NCBI GenBank assembly: GCA_037576215.1
Contig: JBANDB010000013.1
Location: 558,001 to 622,000 of the forward strand
DNA length: 64,000 nucleotides
Source: Armillaria gallica
Taxonomy: Eukaryota > Basidiomycota > Agaricomycetes > Agaricales > Physalacriaceae
Reading direction: 5' to 3'
The notes beneath the pieces are model-generated. The model was given only the letters and a program-made list of their open reading frames with translations, had not been told where the DNA came from and made no database searches. Position 1 is the stretch's first letter. Each line of letters begins with the position of its first letter. The position numbers were made by a program, and so were the translations under genes. Of this stretch, positions 31,732 to 44,010 are shown in pieces.

Positions 31732-32926
31732 ATGGACCAATACTACGACGTAAAAGAAGCGAGTAAGTAATCAATATGTTTAAGACTAATGACATACTCA
31801 CACACGAAACAGGACACACGGTAGAAAGTCTGGCAGCAGAGAGAGCATCGAAGGACTTGTTGCATCTGACAAGGTTATTCAAGGTGAGTACGAATTCCGG
31901 GAGCATGGCATACAAACTGACGTCATACGAAGGAGACGACCGCGCTCAAAGGCGTTGAGGTAAAATCGAACGATGAAGAACAGTCCTGGTGACTCGTGAA
32001 ACAAGACGACAAGTCGGGAGAGAAGGAGGAGATGGTATTCACTGCGACGGGTGCGATCATACACATGAACCTGCTGCCTATCGAGAGAGAGACACCATGA
32101 GTTGACACTCGTGTTCAGAAGCTGCGCTCACACACCATTCCAGCGGAATGCGAGAGAAACTGAGGTTCCTTAGTCAGTCTATTACAATCACGGGGTTCAA
32201 CAGCTCAACCTTCGACGACGCCATAAGCGCACTGAAGGAGATACAACATACAGGGGAACGGGAATTCCATCAAGATCAATTGCTCGAATGGACCCTGAAC
32301 CAGGTACAGAGTTACGATGTGCTGGATCTGTCCAACCAATATGTCAGGAGCCGAAGCAAAACCGAGCGAGAGACAGGCATACCGTTCGACAATGACGTGG
32401 ACCCAAAAGGCATACTGGCATGGCTAGCAGGAAATAGCATGGCGCACACCGAAGAGAACGCAGTGAGATACTATAGAGGCATCGTAGATGGAGGGAAGAA
32501 AAGGTGAGCAAGATAAATGTACGTGGTCGCAAATGCTAACGGTCACCAGATATATGACGACGAAGCCACACGTGTTCAGGACCAGCGATATAGTCGAAGC
32601 ACAGTTTTCCATTTTATTCGTGAAGTGCAAGGGCGATAACGTGAAGATGAAAATGATACTGCGAGCAATAGCGATGGTCAACTGCGAACACACTATGGTG
32701 AGTACGGCGGGTAACCAGAGGATGTACGTGACCAACCTTGACATTTCAGAATGCAAGTCAAGACAGGAAAAATGGCAACAGACAAAGCGGAGCAGGTTCA
32801 TCGGGGGCAACGCTGAAGAGGAAGATCGGGTTTGAATACGAGGAGGAGGAGGAGACCCGAGGAGATGCAAAAAGACGACAAGGAGAGGAGAATATGAAGG
32901 AGGGACAGAACATGTCCACCATGTAA
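31732..32926 (+). CDS. Spliced conserved-type protein of unknown function, central spacer
   Basis: Exon 1 is 31732-31762, exon 2 is 31813-31883, a middle region has one or two more small exons, then comes a long exon ending at 32502. Exons from about 32549 to 32700 and from 32750 to 32926 complete it. Frames join through GT...AG introns without stops. Recognisable pieces are MREKLRFLSQSITITGF, then RTSDIVEAQFSILFVKC and MKMILRAIAMVNCEH, a block I associate with uncharacterised Agaricomycete proteins near transposons. It ends in a basic and acidic tail (LKRKIGFEYEEEEE) with a possible nuclear signal. The function is unknown. Confidence 0.55.
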
Positions 32927-35690
32927 GGAAGGGATAGGGCAGTTGCATGGGAGTGCGTGCAGTACGATATGTATCGATGTCATGTCGCAATAAAATAAAA
33001 ACGTACAAATTGTACGACAGTCATAAAAAGTGAAACAATACGTGGAGAAAAGAGGATGAACAAACGGAAAATGTAGGAACCCCCGACGAAACGGACCAGG
33101 CAAAGAGAGACCGACCAAGCCGACAAGGAATAGCAGAAAGACCGACAAAGCCGACAAGGAATAGAAAAAGTTCCCACGATACCCTCAGACGGTCAATTCG
33201 GCAAAAGCCGTGATACCCCAAATAGATTTTCCCACGGCATGTTCAACTCACATAATAACCGAGTATCCTATATACATAGGACTCGGAACGGTGAGCACAT
33301 GAAGATGGGAAAGACGACAAGAAATGCATGTACCTTGATGACCATACCAGAATCGATGACGGTGTATACAATACTGGGCAAGTGAGCGTGACTGAGCCAC
33401 TGGGAGATTAAACCATCGACAGTATTAGAAATGGTGGTTTTGTGGCTAGCAATTTGTTGTATCTGGGTGACATGGTGCGACTCTTCAGGGCGTCAGAGTA
33501 GTTATCGTATGTAAGGCTGTTGTCACTTCGATTCTGCGGTATTAGCGTATTAAGGATAGCAACAGCCATATATACCTTCGTGAAGAGCCGTGACCATTCT
33601 GCTAGAGGTGGCATGTGACTGGGAGTTGGTGTGGCACTCCTCGATGCATCAAAGACTTGAGTAAAGTCGTCAGATAGCTGGGGGGGAGCGTCAGAACGCC
33701 ACTGTTCACATTACTGGATTATGGGAGATTACCTGTGCGAATCCGCGATAGGAACACTGCCTCGACGTCGTGACTTGACTCTGAGAGTGGTCTCCAGCGA
33801 GTCTGCCAGGTGGAGATCTATCCCCAAATTTCTCCTGGGTGCATCTCTCAGTCTCTTCCTCTACCCTTTAAAAGATCTAGTGAATATTTTGGACAGAAAA
33901 CTAGATATTGAATGTAAAATACACACCTTTTCGAGAGATTCTGGACAAGCCTCCACAAACGATGCTCGAAGACATTCACAAGACAACATACTAGAAGCAC
34001 GGCGGCAAATGAGTCAAAGTCAGGGACTCGAATGGCCCGTCTGCTCTGCTAAGAGGTTTGCGGGTCAACGAGTGATACAGTGGCACACAGAACGGGATTA
34101 AACGACTCAAACAGACTGGCGAGTACTACTGACAACACTATCTCACCATCGAAACGTCTTTCGTCCTTCTGAACTGGTCGTATTGGCAATAGATACATTG
34201 TGAGTGCTGACAGTAGCAACCTCCGTTAAAGCAAGGTATGCCGGGGACGATATTGCGATGTCGAAACCGTGCGTGCCCTTTTTGTGAATGTAGTGCCGCA
34301 GATGGAACTTGAGAGAGATTTCTGGAAGGACTGATGTCAAGGAATTGACTGAATACTGAAGACGGGCAGCATACCTATACCAAAGAACATTTTAGAGCTA
34401 ATATTCCATGATGCTCAATGTAAATATAGTTGACGCCGTAGACTGAACATACAGCCGTTGCCGTGACTGGTATTCCATATATCCTGGAGAACCAGTGAAC
34501 ACAATTCCACAAAGTACATAGTCAAAGAGGCCTCAAGCACGAAGGCTATCTTCACAGACTACACAGTCTGAGAGTTCGTTCCTGTACCATCCAGCACCCT
34601 CTCCACCCGAAGACTCAATGCAATGAACTTGAGCTATTGCCTTCGACCGAATAAGGTCAACCACTCAAATTCCGCATTCACGACACAGAGCAGATACGAA
34701 TGTTTGTCGACCTAGGGCATATACCGTACTCAACGTACTCAATCGGTTTGGTGTACAGCCGCTGAAGACGCTGCTCGATGCTTGTTCCGCTGCACACCAG
34801 CAACAAAGAAAGAGGTGAAGCAGTCCATGTATAGCGCAAGTTTTCCCGATGATGTTCGAGGACACAACACAGGCAACGAAGAAGGTATGAGGATATACAT
34901 ATGCACTCCGACATACTTGCACAACATCCAAGCACTATGACCCACTTTTTCCCTGACAAACGGACCTGCCAGCAAATGTTCCATAATACGCGAAACGCGT
35001 GCGACGTCGAGGATGATCCTGGCAGGTACTACCAGCCACTAGTCCATGACCGAACAAATTTGCAATGACAATGCCTTCAGAAGCAGACGGAATAAAGGGC
35101 GGAGAGGTTAGCCGACACGCACTGTCGTATGTCTAACAGATTACTTAGTAACCATCGATGTGTTCGTAACCGAGCTTGAGATGTGTCTAGAAGGAGATAA
35201 GTACCAGTGTAATGATACTTACACGGACTCACACTGATGTTCACAGCACACGACTGAAACCAGTCGAAACCCAGAACAACAACATCGGTAGGGAGAACCT
35301 CCTTCACCTCCAATTCCAGTGTACAAGAATGGACGAACAAACCCCTACCGACGTGTACCTTAGACAGCCTCCCACCATGAACGTGTACGACAGCAGAATA
35401 GCGAGAAGTTGGCCATTCCAGCGCGATGGTACAGCTATATCACTCGTTCGCTATGATGCACGACGTTAACGTCGCCATAAAGAAATACAATGCCGTCAGG
35501 CACTAATTTACGGCTAAAATAGGCAGCCAAGTCAATGGTTAACGGCACAGCATCGGCACCTGCGACCGCAGACCATTACAATATCTCACGCCACATACCA
35601 CATAGGGGGCACTTAAGTTGGCTGACAGAATGCAGCGCAGGGCCAAACGGAAGCACAATAGGGCGCTATCTATAACCCACTACCAAGGTA
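32927..35690. other. Remaining spacer, no gene confidently supported
   Basis: Gene-like pieces exist on the minus strand (33408-33614, 34143-34340, 34665-34984, 35077-35340) and on the plus strand (33721-34101), but I could not join them into one model. The frame at 35077-35340 contains PTDVVVLGFDWFQSC, faintly like the flap end of retropepsins. The segment has no copy elsewhere in the window. Confidence 0.35.
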
Positions 35691-36703
35691 GCGGGAATCA
35701 ACTTACCTCGCTCTACATCTACTGTTTCTGGCTTCTCAAAGGGCCAAAATTGCCTGAAAACCCTTTGGACTTGATGGAAATTTTGCCATTATTTAATTTG
35801 TGTCTTGGGCTGAGGGTTCATATACGTTGGTCTGACCGGGGTCCCGGGAAGTTCAGGTCCGGTCCAGTTGTGCTCCAACAGTGGGTGCATGGGCGGGACG
35901 CTCTGCAGAGGTACGGGGTGATGACACAGAAGGCTATTATACTATATCTATGTATTACAACGTTTGTGTTTTGGCTGATTTAAGTAACAGTGTGCTGACA
36001 TACGCACTGTCTTCTCGCTTGGCGCAGATAAAATCTGGGGGTACTATATGAAACAGCCAATGGGAGCTCGGAGAATGAGTGATATTTTATACCAGCACGC
36101 GGAAGGTATCATCTTGGAAGAGACGGAGGCATTTAGTCCTTCCCATGGGCGCCGAGATATACGGATAATGTCGTACAGTGTAGCTGTCGGAATTTTTTCC
36201 ATTTGCGTCTTGAGCTGAGGGTTCATATACGTTCATAAGCGGCAGAAATTAGGGTCATCCGATCAAGCCAGGCTCCCGTTGATTTGCGCCATGCCCCTGC
36301 ACAAGCACCCCCGTGCTATAATCAAGTTGAAAGTTTAAAATGATATAACATAGCATTGGCACACAGCAACAAGTCTTGAGCGAGACGCGTCGCGCGGCTA
36401 TTATCGTGTTGATATTAAGCGTTGCTTGATATATCGACGTGTGAACGAACCGCCTAAGACATAGCGAATTATGATTGGCCGATGCGTACATGCCAGCGCT
36501 TAATCGCTATCTTTAGCACATGGTGGAGACGCTATCTTTAGAGAGAAATTAACCGGTAAGGTGACCTTCAGCGGTATATAAACCATCTTTCCATCTGCCG
36601 CAACTGTAAGTGACTTCGAGTCAGAACAAGTGGACCACGCCAAAAAGCCACACTTACAGAACGATTCATTTGCGTCTTAATTATTGTTCACTCGTATCTC
36701 AAC

Positions 36704-36964
36704 ATGGGTTCTGGTAGCCATCACTGGTGAACAAACTTCAATATATCTATACTATCTCGTTGACCTGTATTTTGTAGTCCGCACGGGGGGAACCATAATT
36801 TCCTCCGTGTAAGATGCGTCAAGAAGGGACACGGAACTATATGCAACGTTCACTCCGATGTCGTCTTGGCTCCAGGCGAAACGTGCGCCGCCTGCGACGC
36901 GACTGAAGAAGAGCCGAAGAAGAGAGAAGAAGGCAGAGGAAAAGAGGGCAAAGGTGGCAAATAA
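36704..36964 (+). CDS. Small Cys/His-rich protein, 69 residues, inner-right copy
   Basis: The model is identical to the left copy: exon 1 36704-36726, intron 36727-36777, exon 2 36778-36964. The lengths (23 plus 187 bases) give exactly 70 codons with stop. The intron lets TG and T form a Cys codon. No amino-acid difference from the mirror was seen. The cysteine spacing and the lysine/glutamate tail are as described for the left copy. Confidence 0.55.
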
Positions 36965-37094
36965 AAAATAAGAGGGTCTGCGACGAGTCATGTGAGTCTG
37001 TGAGGTGTTGTTCAATGAGATGTACTCACTGATAGTTCTAGTGGGATGAATGGATCAATCTTGCTACTGTTTCCTCGTATTGTTGTAGCGGAGA

Positions 37095-37622
37095 ATGGCG
37101 ATGCTAGACGCCCACTTCGACCATCAGGTCATTCGTTTGCTCATGTATTTGCCTCCACAATTGGCAAGACCATTCCGGTACATTGTAAGTGACTCGAAAA
37201 ATTCTGGGTGTTCACCCAATGGGGATTTCGTCCAACGAAAGTGCTTAATGTTTCGGGAGATAGGAACGCGGTTCATTCCTCAAGGGGCGATTGTAAGGCC
37301 CAAACGAGGCGACGTTGTTAGATGTCGCACCGGTTTCGTATTGTACTGTGTCGGGTTCGGAAGGGCCCATCGTAACTGATTCATTCGCAGTACACAAAGA
37401 GCGCGACCTGAGTGGAAAGGTCAGGATACGGTGAGGAGGAAGAGATTGACGAACTTGTTGACGGGGATCTCAAAGCATGCTGCTGATCCCTTCGACGCAC
37501 CGGATACGCTTCGTTCCTTTGTCACATACGCGCCAAAGATACAATTGAGAAAGAGGAAGACGGCAGGGGATGCTGGAATGGTTGTAACGGACGCAGCGGT
37601 TTTCTCTGACATCAGCCAATGA
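37095..37622 (+). CDS. Unrecognised possible two-exon gene, inner-right
   Basis: Mirror of 27577-28104. It starts MAMLDAHFDHQ at 37095, has a donor-like GTAAGT after the 30th codon or so, and a terminal frame ending at 37622. The exact acceptor was not resolved. Because the two arms are nearly identical here, openness of the frame is weak evidence. Confidence 0.3.
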
Positions 37623-38253
37623 TCTGGCCATGATAAATCCACCATTGGAATATCAACGAGAGGTCCCAATCAGAGGCAACACAGCATCCCAGCAACAAGA
37701 CCTACTCGTCCAGAGGGAGACACAGTCGAGACGACAGTGAGATCTGCCATATTCTTGGAATGCCGGATAACTCGTCGACACGGTGGTATTTACCCCATTG
37801 GCTGAGTATCGTTTTCATTCATCAAGAAGGGATACCGGTCAAGGCGGTAGATGGCAATTGCTCGCACCCGGTTAAGTATCTGGAAATACGATCAGCGTTA
37901 GCTCGAATGAACGTAGCCGAGTCGCATTAATCATGTTCAACTTACAAAGAACTCAAAAGTCCAGTAAGATACATAGATATGACACCATTATAGGCCTACA
38001 TTCATTCCGATTCGCATTTTCAGGACAGGCTCTGGGAACGCCGATGCCAGATGGTAAATTCTGGAAGATGGCGATTTAGATATTAGGTATCTAATGAAGC
38101 CCTGAAAGCAATTTACTAGTATCAATAACGCCCCTACTCTGACGGTATTCCCTGAACCTTTAAAGCGCGGAGCGGCATGGCTTGCTATAAACCTTGCTCA
38201 TAGACACTTGCGGACGCTCAAAGACCGATATCTGATATGAACTCCTTGGATGG

Positions 38254-38956
38254 TCAGGTTGGGAAAAAAATGCCGAGCCTGGCGCAACGCTGTTTCCTAC
38301 AGAACCGCCCTCCCTCCGTCGACGCAGGCTGGTACAATTGGGTATGAATTTGGCAGGACCCGCCAAAGGTGACTCCGCACTTAGGTTTTCGTCGTCGTAT
38401 AACCGTAAAAAAAGTTTCAAAATGCACGTCCTGCTCGCCGATGATAGCTGGGTGCAAAATCAAGATCTCCACGCTGCAAGAAGACCGACGTCGGCGTGAT
38501 ACAATATGCTCGTCTTCGACGATGGAAGGGAAGGCTGTCGCATTCATCATAGGAGCTGTGAGAAGGGTGAGTACCTCTGATTGTGAGCGAGGAGGGAAAG
38601 GACCCTACAAGTCTCCAAGACCTTCTCTCACGGCTCCGCCGTCTTTCACTCCCATGTGACGCGTTTCCCGTCATAATGAAGTGCAGCAACCACGACACCC
38701 ACTCTCATCATCTCTCTCTGCTGACAGAGCTCATTGTCGCGTGTTGCTGGCGAGGAAGGAGTTACTCGTCGTGAATAGTTGTCGTCAACGGAGCACATCG
38801 TTGGAGGACAGGGGTGCCGAGGCTGAATTAGTATTGAAAAAGAGCATCACTTGGGACATCAGTGAACTCACTTTGGATGCCCAGTTCGAAATCTTCGATG
38901 CCCTCTCGCGTTATATGTCCGCGCGCAATCGAGATGCGGACTACATACAGCACTGA
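38254..38956 (+). CDS. Unrecognised possible multi-exon gene, inner-right
   Basis: Mirror of 26240-27000. One frame (38369-38569) runs to a GTGAGT donor and another (from about 38727) ends at 38956 with SRYMSARNRDADYIQH. The product is not recognised. Splice joins are uncertain. Confidence 0.3.
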
Positions 38957-39062
38957 GAAAAAGAAATCAAACGGTAGAGGATTCGAGCCTACGTCGATGA
39001 GACGCCAACATGGGTGATGGTAGTTAAGACTGAGAACGTGCGCGCACTTTTCCCGTCACGAG

Positions 39063-39328
39063 ATCAAAAATACTCGAGAGTATTCATGCAGCTGGCGTCA
39101 CCCATGGGGAAATTCGAACGTAGAACGTGGTCGTCGATGGGAAAGGAAACCTCTCTATCATTGACTTCGATAGAGCAAAATTCAGGGTCATAGAGCACAA
39201 ATGAGAGCTGAGCATCAAAGGCTAGAGGATCTCTTGGATGGTGAGCCCAATCGACGGGTTCTTCCAGGCCGGGTCTGTCCCCGAATGCAGGGAGAGTGAG
39301 AGGACGAATATAGCTTGAATGGAGGAAC
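39063..39328 (+). pseudogene. Fragment of the protein-kinase-like gene, inner-right
   Basis: Mirror of the fragment at 25870-26135, with the same in-frame stop after the catalytic loop and the same frameshift after AKF. These lesions therefore pre-date the inner palindrome or were homogenised between its arms. Confidence 0.75.
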
Positions 39329-39339
39329 ACAAGGGGCTG

Positions 39340-40990
39340 ATAGTAACGCACGAGTTTCCGTCATGCACCACATCTTGCGCTTTGCGAATTTCCCCATTTC
39401 ACATGAGAGTGCGGTTGATAGAACGAAAAGATGTCCGCAGACACTCGCAGTGCGTTCGGAAATATGGGAAGAAAAAGAGTCGGCTATCGGACCGACTAGC
39501 CGATGAATTCGGCCGAAAGTACAGGCTCTCCTTCAATATCGTATACAGCCTCGAATATGCATCCCTCAAAAAATGAACTGCGCCAAAAAGACCTAGTCGG
39601 CATTTTCAAGCTCCCTTGGACAAGTTCTCACCAGCCCAATCAACAGTGCCGAGCACTGAAAATGCGGGTTGAAACTCGGGGGCCCGATGGTAGGGGTGTG
39701 GATCATGTATTCATCGGTGCGCATAGAAATCTCTTCATCGGGGTCCCACCACCTATCGACGTGCATGTGAGACTCTGGCGTAGGAGCTGGCTGAGAGGGC
39801 ACATAACCTCGGAGCATGATATTGATGCTAGAATATTGAAGGAAGGTTAATGTGAGCCGTACTCGTGAAAGGTCAATATAGCGGAATACGGGCTTCCCGT
39901 GGAGGTATCGGAAGGCGTGCGCTGTGAATATGCTCAAGGACCTATTTGAAGGTGTGCCGTCTCCCCATTTGACAGAGATAAAATCTCGGGGCACCGCATG
40001 ATCTAGGGACACAGCCAACGGGACCTTGAAGAACGAGTTCTCCTCTAATATAGGGCGTCGGAGGTGTTTAGTCCTTCTGAGATGTACGACTGATGCTGTG
40101 CTGACGGAACCTGGATAACAGATTTCGGTAGAATTCGTGCAGTAATGGACCGAACTGCATATAATGAGTTAATGAGTTGGGATTACTGCGTATAGACGGC
40201 AGACTGCGTAGGTCCACCATCGTGAAAAGGTTCGGCTATCGGACCGGGTAGCTTGACACGATCCCAAGTATAAGCTCTCGTCTCTTCTTGTCCCAGGACC
40301 TCGGCAACCAAACCTTCAATACGGTCTATAGAAAACGAAGACATTTCCCTGAACGACAACAGACCAGTCGGACGCTCGAAGATAATAAGAGTCACGCCTG
40401 GTTGATGATAGAAAGTGCGTCGGAATATTGGTCATGGATTCTTCGGTGGGCGAGCTCTGTGTAACGATCCACCGTCATCTATCAACGCATGTGAAGATCT
40501 GGCGCAGGGACGAGCGAGTTTAAGTCCTTCCTGATTTCCATACGGCACTGGCTGAGAAGTTGGATCATGCAGATGGGTTGTATGCAGAGGTTTTACGTGA
40601 TGTTTGAAGGAAGGAGTGGCAAGACTGTCAGGATGAGCCGAAAGTGAACATAGCGGGATACGGGATTTCCCATAGATGTATCAGAGGGCGCGAATGACTG
40701 ATTTGAACAACGGTGTGCTGACACACGCGCCGTCTCCTCGTTGGCAGAGATAAAATCTCGGGGCGCTGTACGATCCCAGGGTAACAACCAATGGGAGCGT
40801 TCCATACCAGCAAACGGAGGGTATCGTCTTCAAGAGGCAGATCATCCTATAGGCGCCGAAATCGACGGATGATATGTCGTGCAGCATAACTTAAATTGCG
40901 CCGCTGACAGGGTATGAGCTCGACACGATCTAATAGCAGTGTGCTGAGAAAGGAATTCGAAAAGGAGATGGTGGACAACGCAAGGAACGC
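39340..40990. pseudogene. Decayed block-A duplications, right mirror
   Basis: Mirror of 24200-25860, with promoter relics near 39473-39508 and 40208-40253. Differences from the left include Pro to Leu and Ser to Tyr in the hypothetical frame at 40183-40395. No gene is supported. Confidence 0.5.
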
Positions 40991-41030
40991 TGAGCAGAAT
41001 TCCAAAGAGAACGCGACGGACGGCAGTAGC

Positions 41031-41708
41031 TTAGACTGATTCCGTGTACAATGGCACACTCCCGCAGCTGACATACCCGCCGCCCGTGTCCCAGCTTCCC
41101 GTTTTGCACAGATGAGCTCTCGACGCCTCGTATGAACCCATTGCAACAGCCATAGGGAGCTCAGCGTACTCGCTCTCCTGCACACCAAAGCATTGCAGCA
41201 CACCAGTCTGCCGAACGATAGCATCATACTCAAACGGCTGAGGGTATTTGGTACTAGGTCTTCTGTAAGTGCTGTTCATGAGCGTCATATGCAGCTTGAG
41301 AAGACGCGTGTCGGTGATGAAGCCCTCTTCGCGGAAGATCTGGTTTATTTTGCTGAACAGAGCCTCAGGCTTGGATGGGCCAACCCACAAAACGTGGGCG
41401 CGACGGCGGGATTCCCTCTTGAGGACGTCGAGGGTGATGGTCGGGGGCGCAGCTGTGAGCGGGAAGAGCGTCGGGAGGCGGTGAAGGAGGTCGAGCAGGG
41501 TTGGGAGAAATTTAGGGGGGAGATTCATGACGCCGAGGGTGAGGTGCACGCGTTGGGGACCTGCAAGGAGCGTAGAGTCTGGTGTAGGAAGGTTGAGGGC
41601 GGCATGGAGATCAGCAACTCTGGCGATGAGGTATCGACAGAACTGTACAAGGGTGAGTCTGGGATTGGCTAGTAAGCACATACACTCACCGTGTGTAGGT
41701 CTTGCCAT
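41031..41708 (-). CDS. 2H phosphoesterase, inner-right copy with read-through of the former intron
   Basis: Mirror of 23490-24167; 225 codons with both H-x-T motifs. It differs by a few residues (for example His to Arg in IFREEG and Arg to Ser near RRPSTKYPQ). It carries the same 23-base deletion after the former 47-base intron, so an uninterrupted frame again requires that the intron is not removed. Confidence 0.6.
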   Translation of the reverse strand: MARPTHGECMCLLANPRLTLVQFCRYLIARVADLHAALNLPTPDSTLLAGPQRVHLTLGVMNLPPKFLPTLLDLLHRLPTLFPLTAAPPTITLDVLKRESRRRAHVLWVGPSKPEALFSKINQIFREEGFITDTRLLKLHMTLMNSTYRRPSTKYPQPFEYDAIVRQTGVLQCFGVQESEYAELPMAVAMGSYEASRAHLCKTGSWDTGGGYVSCGSVPLYTESV

Positions 41709-41760
41709 CGTAGTTGGTGAAAAAGGCTCGGCTGCCGGACCGATAACCCGGCGGTTCCTT

Positions 41761-42556
41761 TTGCAGACTGTTCTGCGATCTCGAGTCTGTCCTTCCCCGT
41801 CCTGCGAGCAGTCAAACCCTCAATCCGCCCTCTAACAGCACGGAGACCCCTTCTCCAACGGCGAACCTACGCTAAAAAGCCCAGTCAACGTCCTGCCTAC
41901 AACCGGGCTCCCAACAACCACTCACCAAACCATCCGATATGAAAAAAGCCAGGAGAAATGAAGTCTACAGTCGAATGGCTGAGGCGAGACTGCGCTGATG
42001 CTGCTGCACGCGCTTCTGGACGCGTGACACCTGCTCTACTAGCCAACGTCCGCGTCCAAGGTCAGAAACTGGAACAAGTCGCCACCGTCGGAGTTCGAGA
42101 TGGGAGTATGCTCGTGGTGACAGTCTTCGAGGAAGATGTAAGCCCCCTCAGCTCTTCATAGAATTTGGCTCACAAAAGTAGTAGAACCTCAAACACGTTG
42201 AAGCTGCTATATACGATGCCAAACTACCTTCCATCACACCCCAGAGGCAGGACACACGGACACTGAGGATCCCCGTGCCCAAACCGACGCTTGATGCCAA
42301 GTCGTCGGTCGTCGCTGCTGCAGGGAAGAAGGCCGAGGAAGCTCGCGTGCAGTGCCGCAAGCTCCATCAAACAAGTGTCAAGAAGGGCAAGTATGAGAAG
42401 CGATCTGTTGAGCTCGAGGTGGTGCGTACTCTTTACCGTGCCTTCCTATCCGTATGTTGACTTCTCAGGTAGTTTCAAGATCTGCTCGACAAGTACGTTG
42501 CCGAAATTGACAAGATTTTGGTGGACATGAAAAAGACGTTAGGCGTTTCACGATAA
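41761..42556 (+). pseudogene. Ribosome recycling factor pseudogene, inner-right copy
   Basis: Mirror of 22642-23437, with the same TTG in place of the start codon, the same two-base insertion in the presequence and the same losses before MKSTVEW. Exons 2 and 3 are intact in frame (IPVPKPTLDAKSSVVAAAGKK, then the TAA at 42554). The lesions are shared with the left copy, so they arose before the arms last became identical. Confidence 0.72.
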
Positions 42557-43409
42557 TCTTTCACACACACGACAACGAGTTACGGTAGTCGGTCTGATTA
42601 TAAGTCTTTTTTTCTACTGACCTCGTACCTTGCATAACCGTGTGCACCAACTCATGAGGGCGACCCCTCTCTCAGCCCTCAGCGTATTGGTGCCAAATCC
42701 GACCACTCGCCCTCTATTCCATGGTCAGACAGGAAACGCCTATCCACTTCGTCTGGCGGTTCTATCGTTCCTGCTCACTTCACCCTTGTACAACTCAGCT
42801 GGCACTGGACAGCTCCGTATATTCATTCACTTCCCAAATAGTCGAGACAATCCTCAAGTTGTTCCTTACTCGAAGACGAAAAGTATCTGGACATCCTCGA
42901 ACGAGGGGTTGAGTCGTGTGCTTAGGATTCGCGTGCTCATGCTTTCCTTCTCAGGGCGTTTTTAGGGTATTCCGTTGGTGCTTAACGGTTCCGACACCCT
43001 TCAACCTTCCGCACAACAAGGTAAACTGGTTGCTAAGTGTCCATCAAAATTTGTATATGTGGCCTTCTGTTGGTCGGACGTTCGCAGCATCAAATCCCGC
43101 CTCGAGTGCATATGAATCAATATCTGTCTGTCTGTCTTTGATTTAAGAGTTTGCCTAGGGGAGACTATAGCTTCGCTGGCCATCAGCGGGTCTAAAAAAG
43201 ACGGGATGAAGGATATCTGAGAAACGGCCAAGGATTGAAGAGCACTGGCTTCACGTCGTCGTCGATCTTCAGCACGAGACCGCAGGGTAGCGGCATCGCG
43301 ACGAGAGAACTTGCCATAAATATATGAATTTACGATAAGACTCGAGAAGAGGTGCGTGGTCCCGGTCATCGGTTATGTGTCTCAGCCGGCAAATTCTCTC
43401 ATCTCATCC

Positions 43410-44010
43410 GTCATGACGCCTACTTCAATACGGTCCCCGACACCCCTCCCCCAGCGAAGCACCCACGCCAAAAATTCTCGTCTTTCCTAAAACCAGACTC
43501 CCAAATATGATCGTTCATCAGCTGACAAAAAAATGCCAGGAGAAATGAAAGTCAACTGGCTCAGACGGTGCTTCTGGGCGAGTGACACCTAATCGCGCTT
43601 CAGAGGAACTGTCGTCGCGCCACCTACCGGCTAACGTCCGAGTCCAAGATTAGAGATTGAAAGAGGTCACCATGACCGAGGTTCGAGATGGAAGTATGCT
43701 TGTAGTGAGCAGGACGTGAGTGACTTGATGCTTCGTTAACTCGGGCTGATGAAGGTAGTAGAATCTCAGACACGTCAAAGCCGCGATATACGATACTAAA
43801 CTGCCTTCTAAGGGCCCTTTTATCACGCCGCAGAAGCAGAATACTACATTGAGGATCCCCGTGCCCAGGCCGATGCTCGATGCCAAGTCGTCAGTCGTCG
43901 CTGCTGCGGGCAGAAAGGTGGATGAAACGCGCGGGCAGCGCCACAAGCTCTGTTAGATGAACGTGACGAAGGGCTATTACGAAAAGGAGGGTGTGTATGC
44001 TCTGATGTTT
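43410..44010 (+). pseudogene. Ribosome recycling factor pseudogene, old right copy
   Basis: Mirror of the relic at 21190-21790. Beyond 43724 it is noticeably more diverged from its mirror than before that point, so the edge of the high-identity arm runs through this pseudogene. There is no usable frame. Confidence 0.65.

Larger units (their letters stand above)
35698..43724. repeat. High-identity inner arm of the palindrome, right
   Basis: Reverse complement of 21475-29501, nearly base for base. Its inner edge at 35698 is directly preceded by unrelated sequence. Its outer edge near 43724 is where differences to the left arm become frequent. Confidence 0.93.

Noticed and set aside
35077..35340. 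Retropepsin-like frame with VVVLGFDWFQSC
   Set aside because: No catalytic DTG/DSG or surrounding polyprotein is visible, and an open frame on the other strand overlaps it; the likeness is too short.
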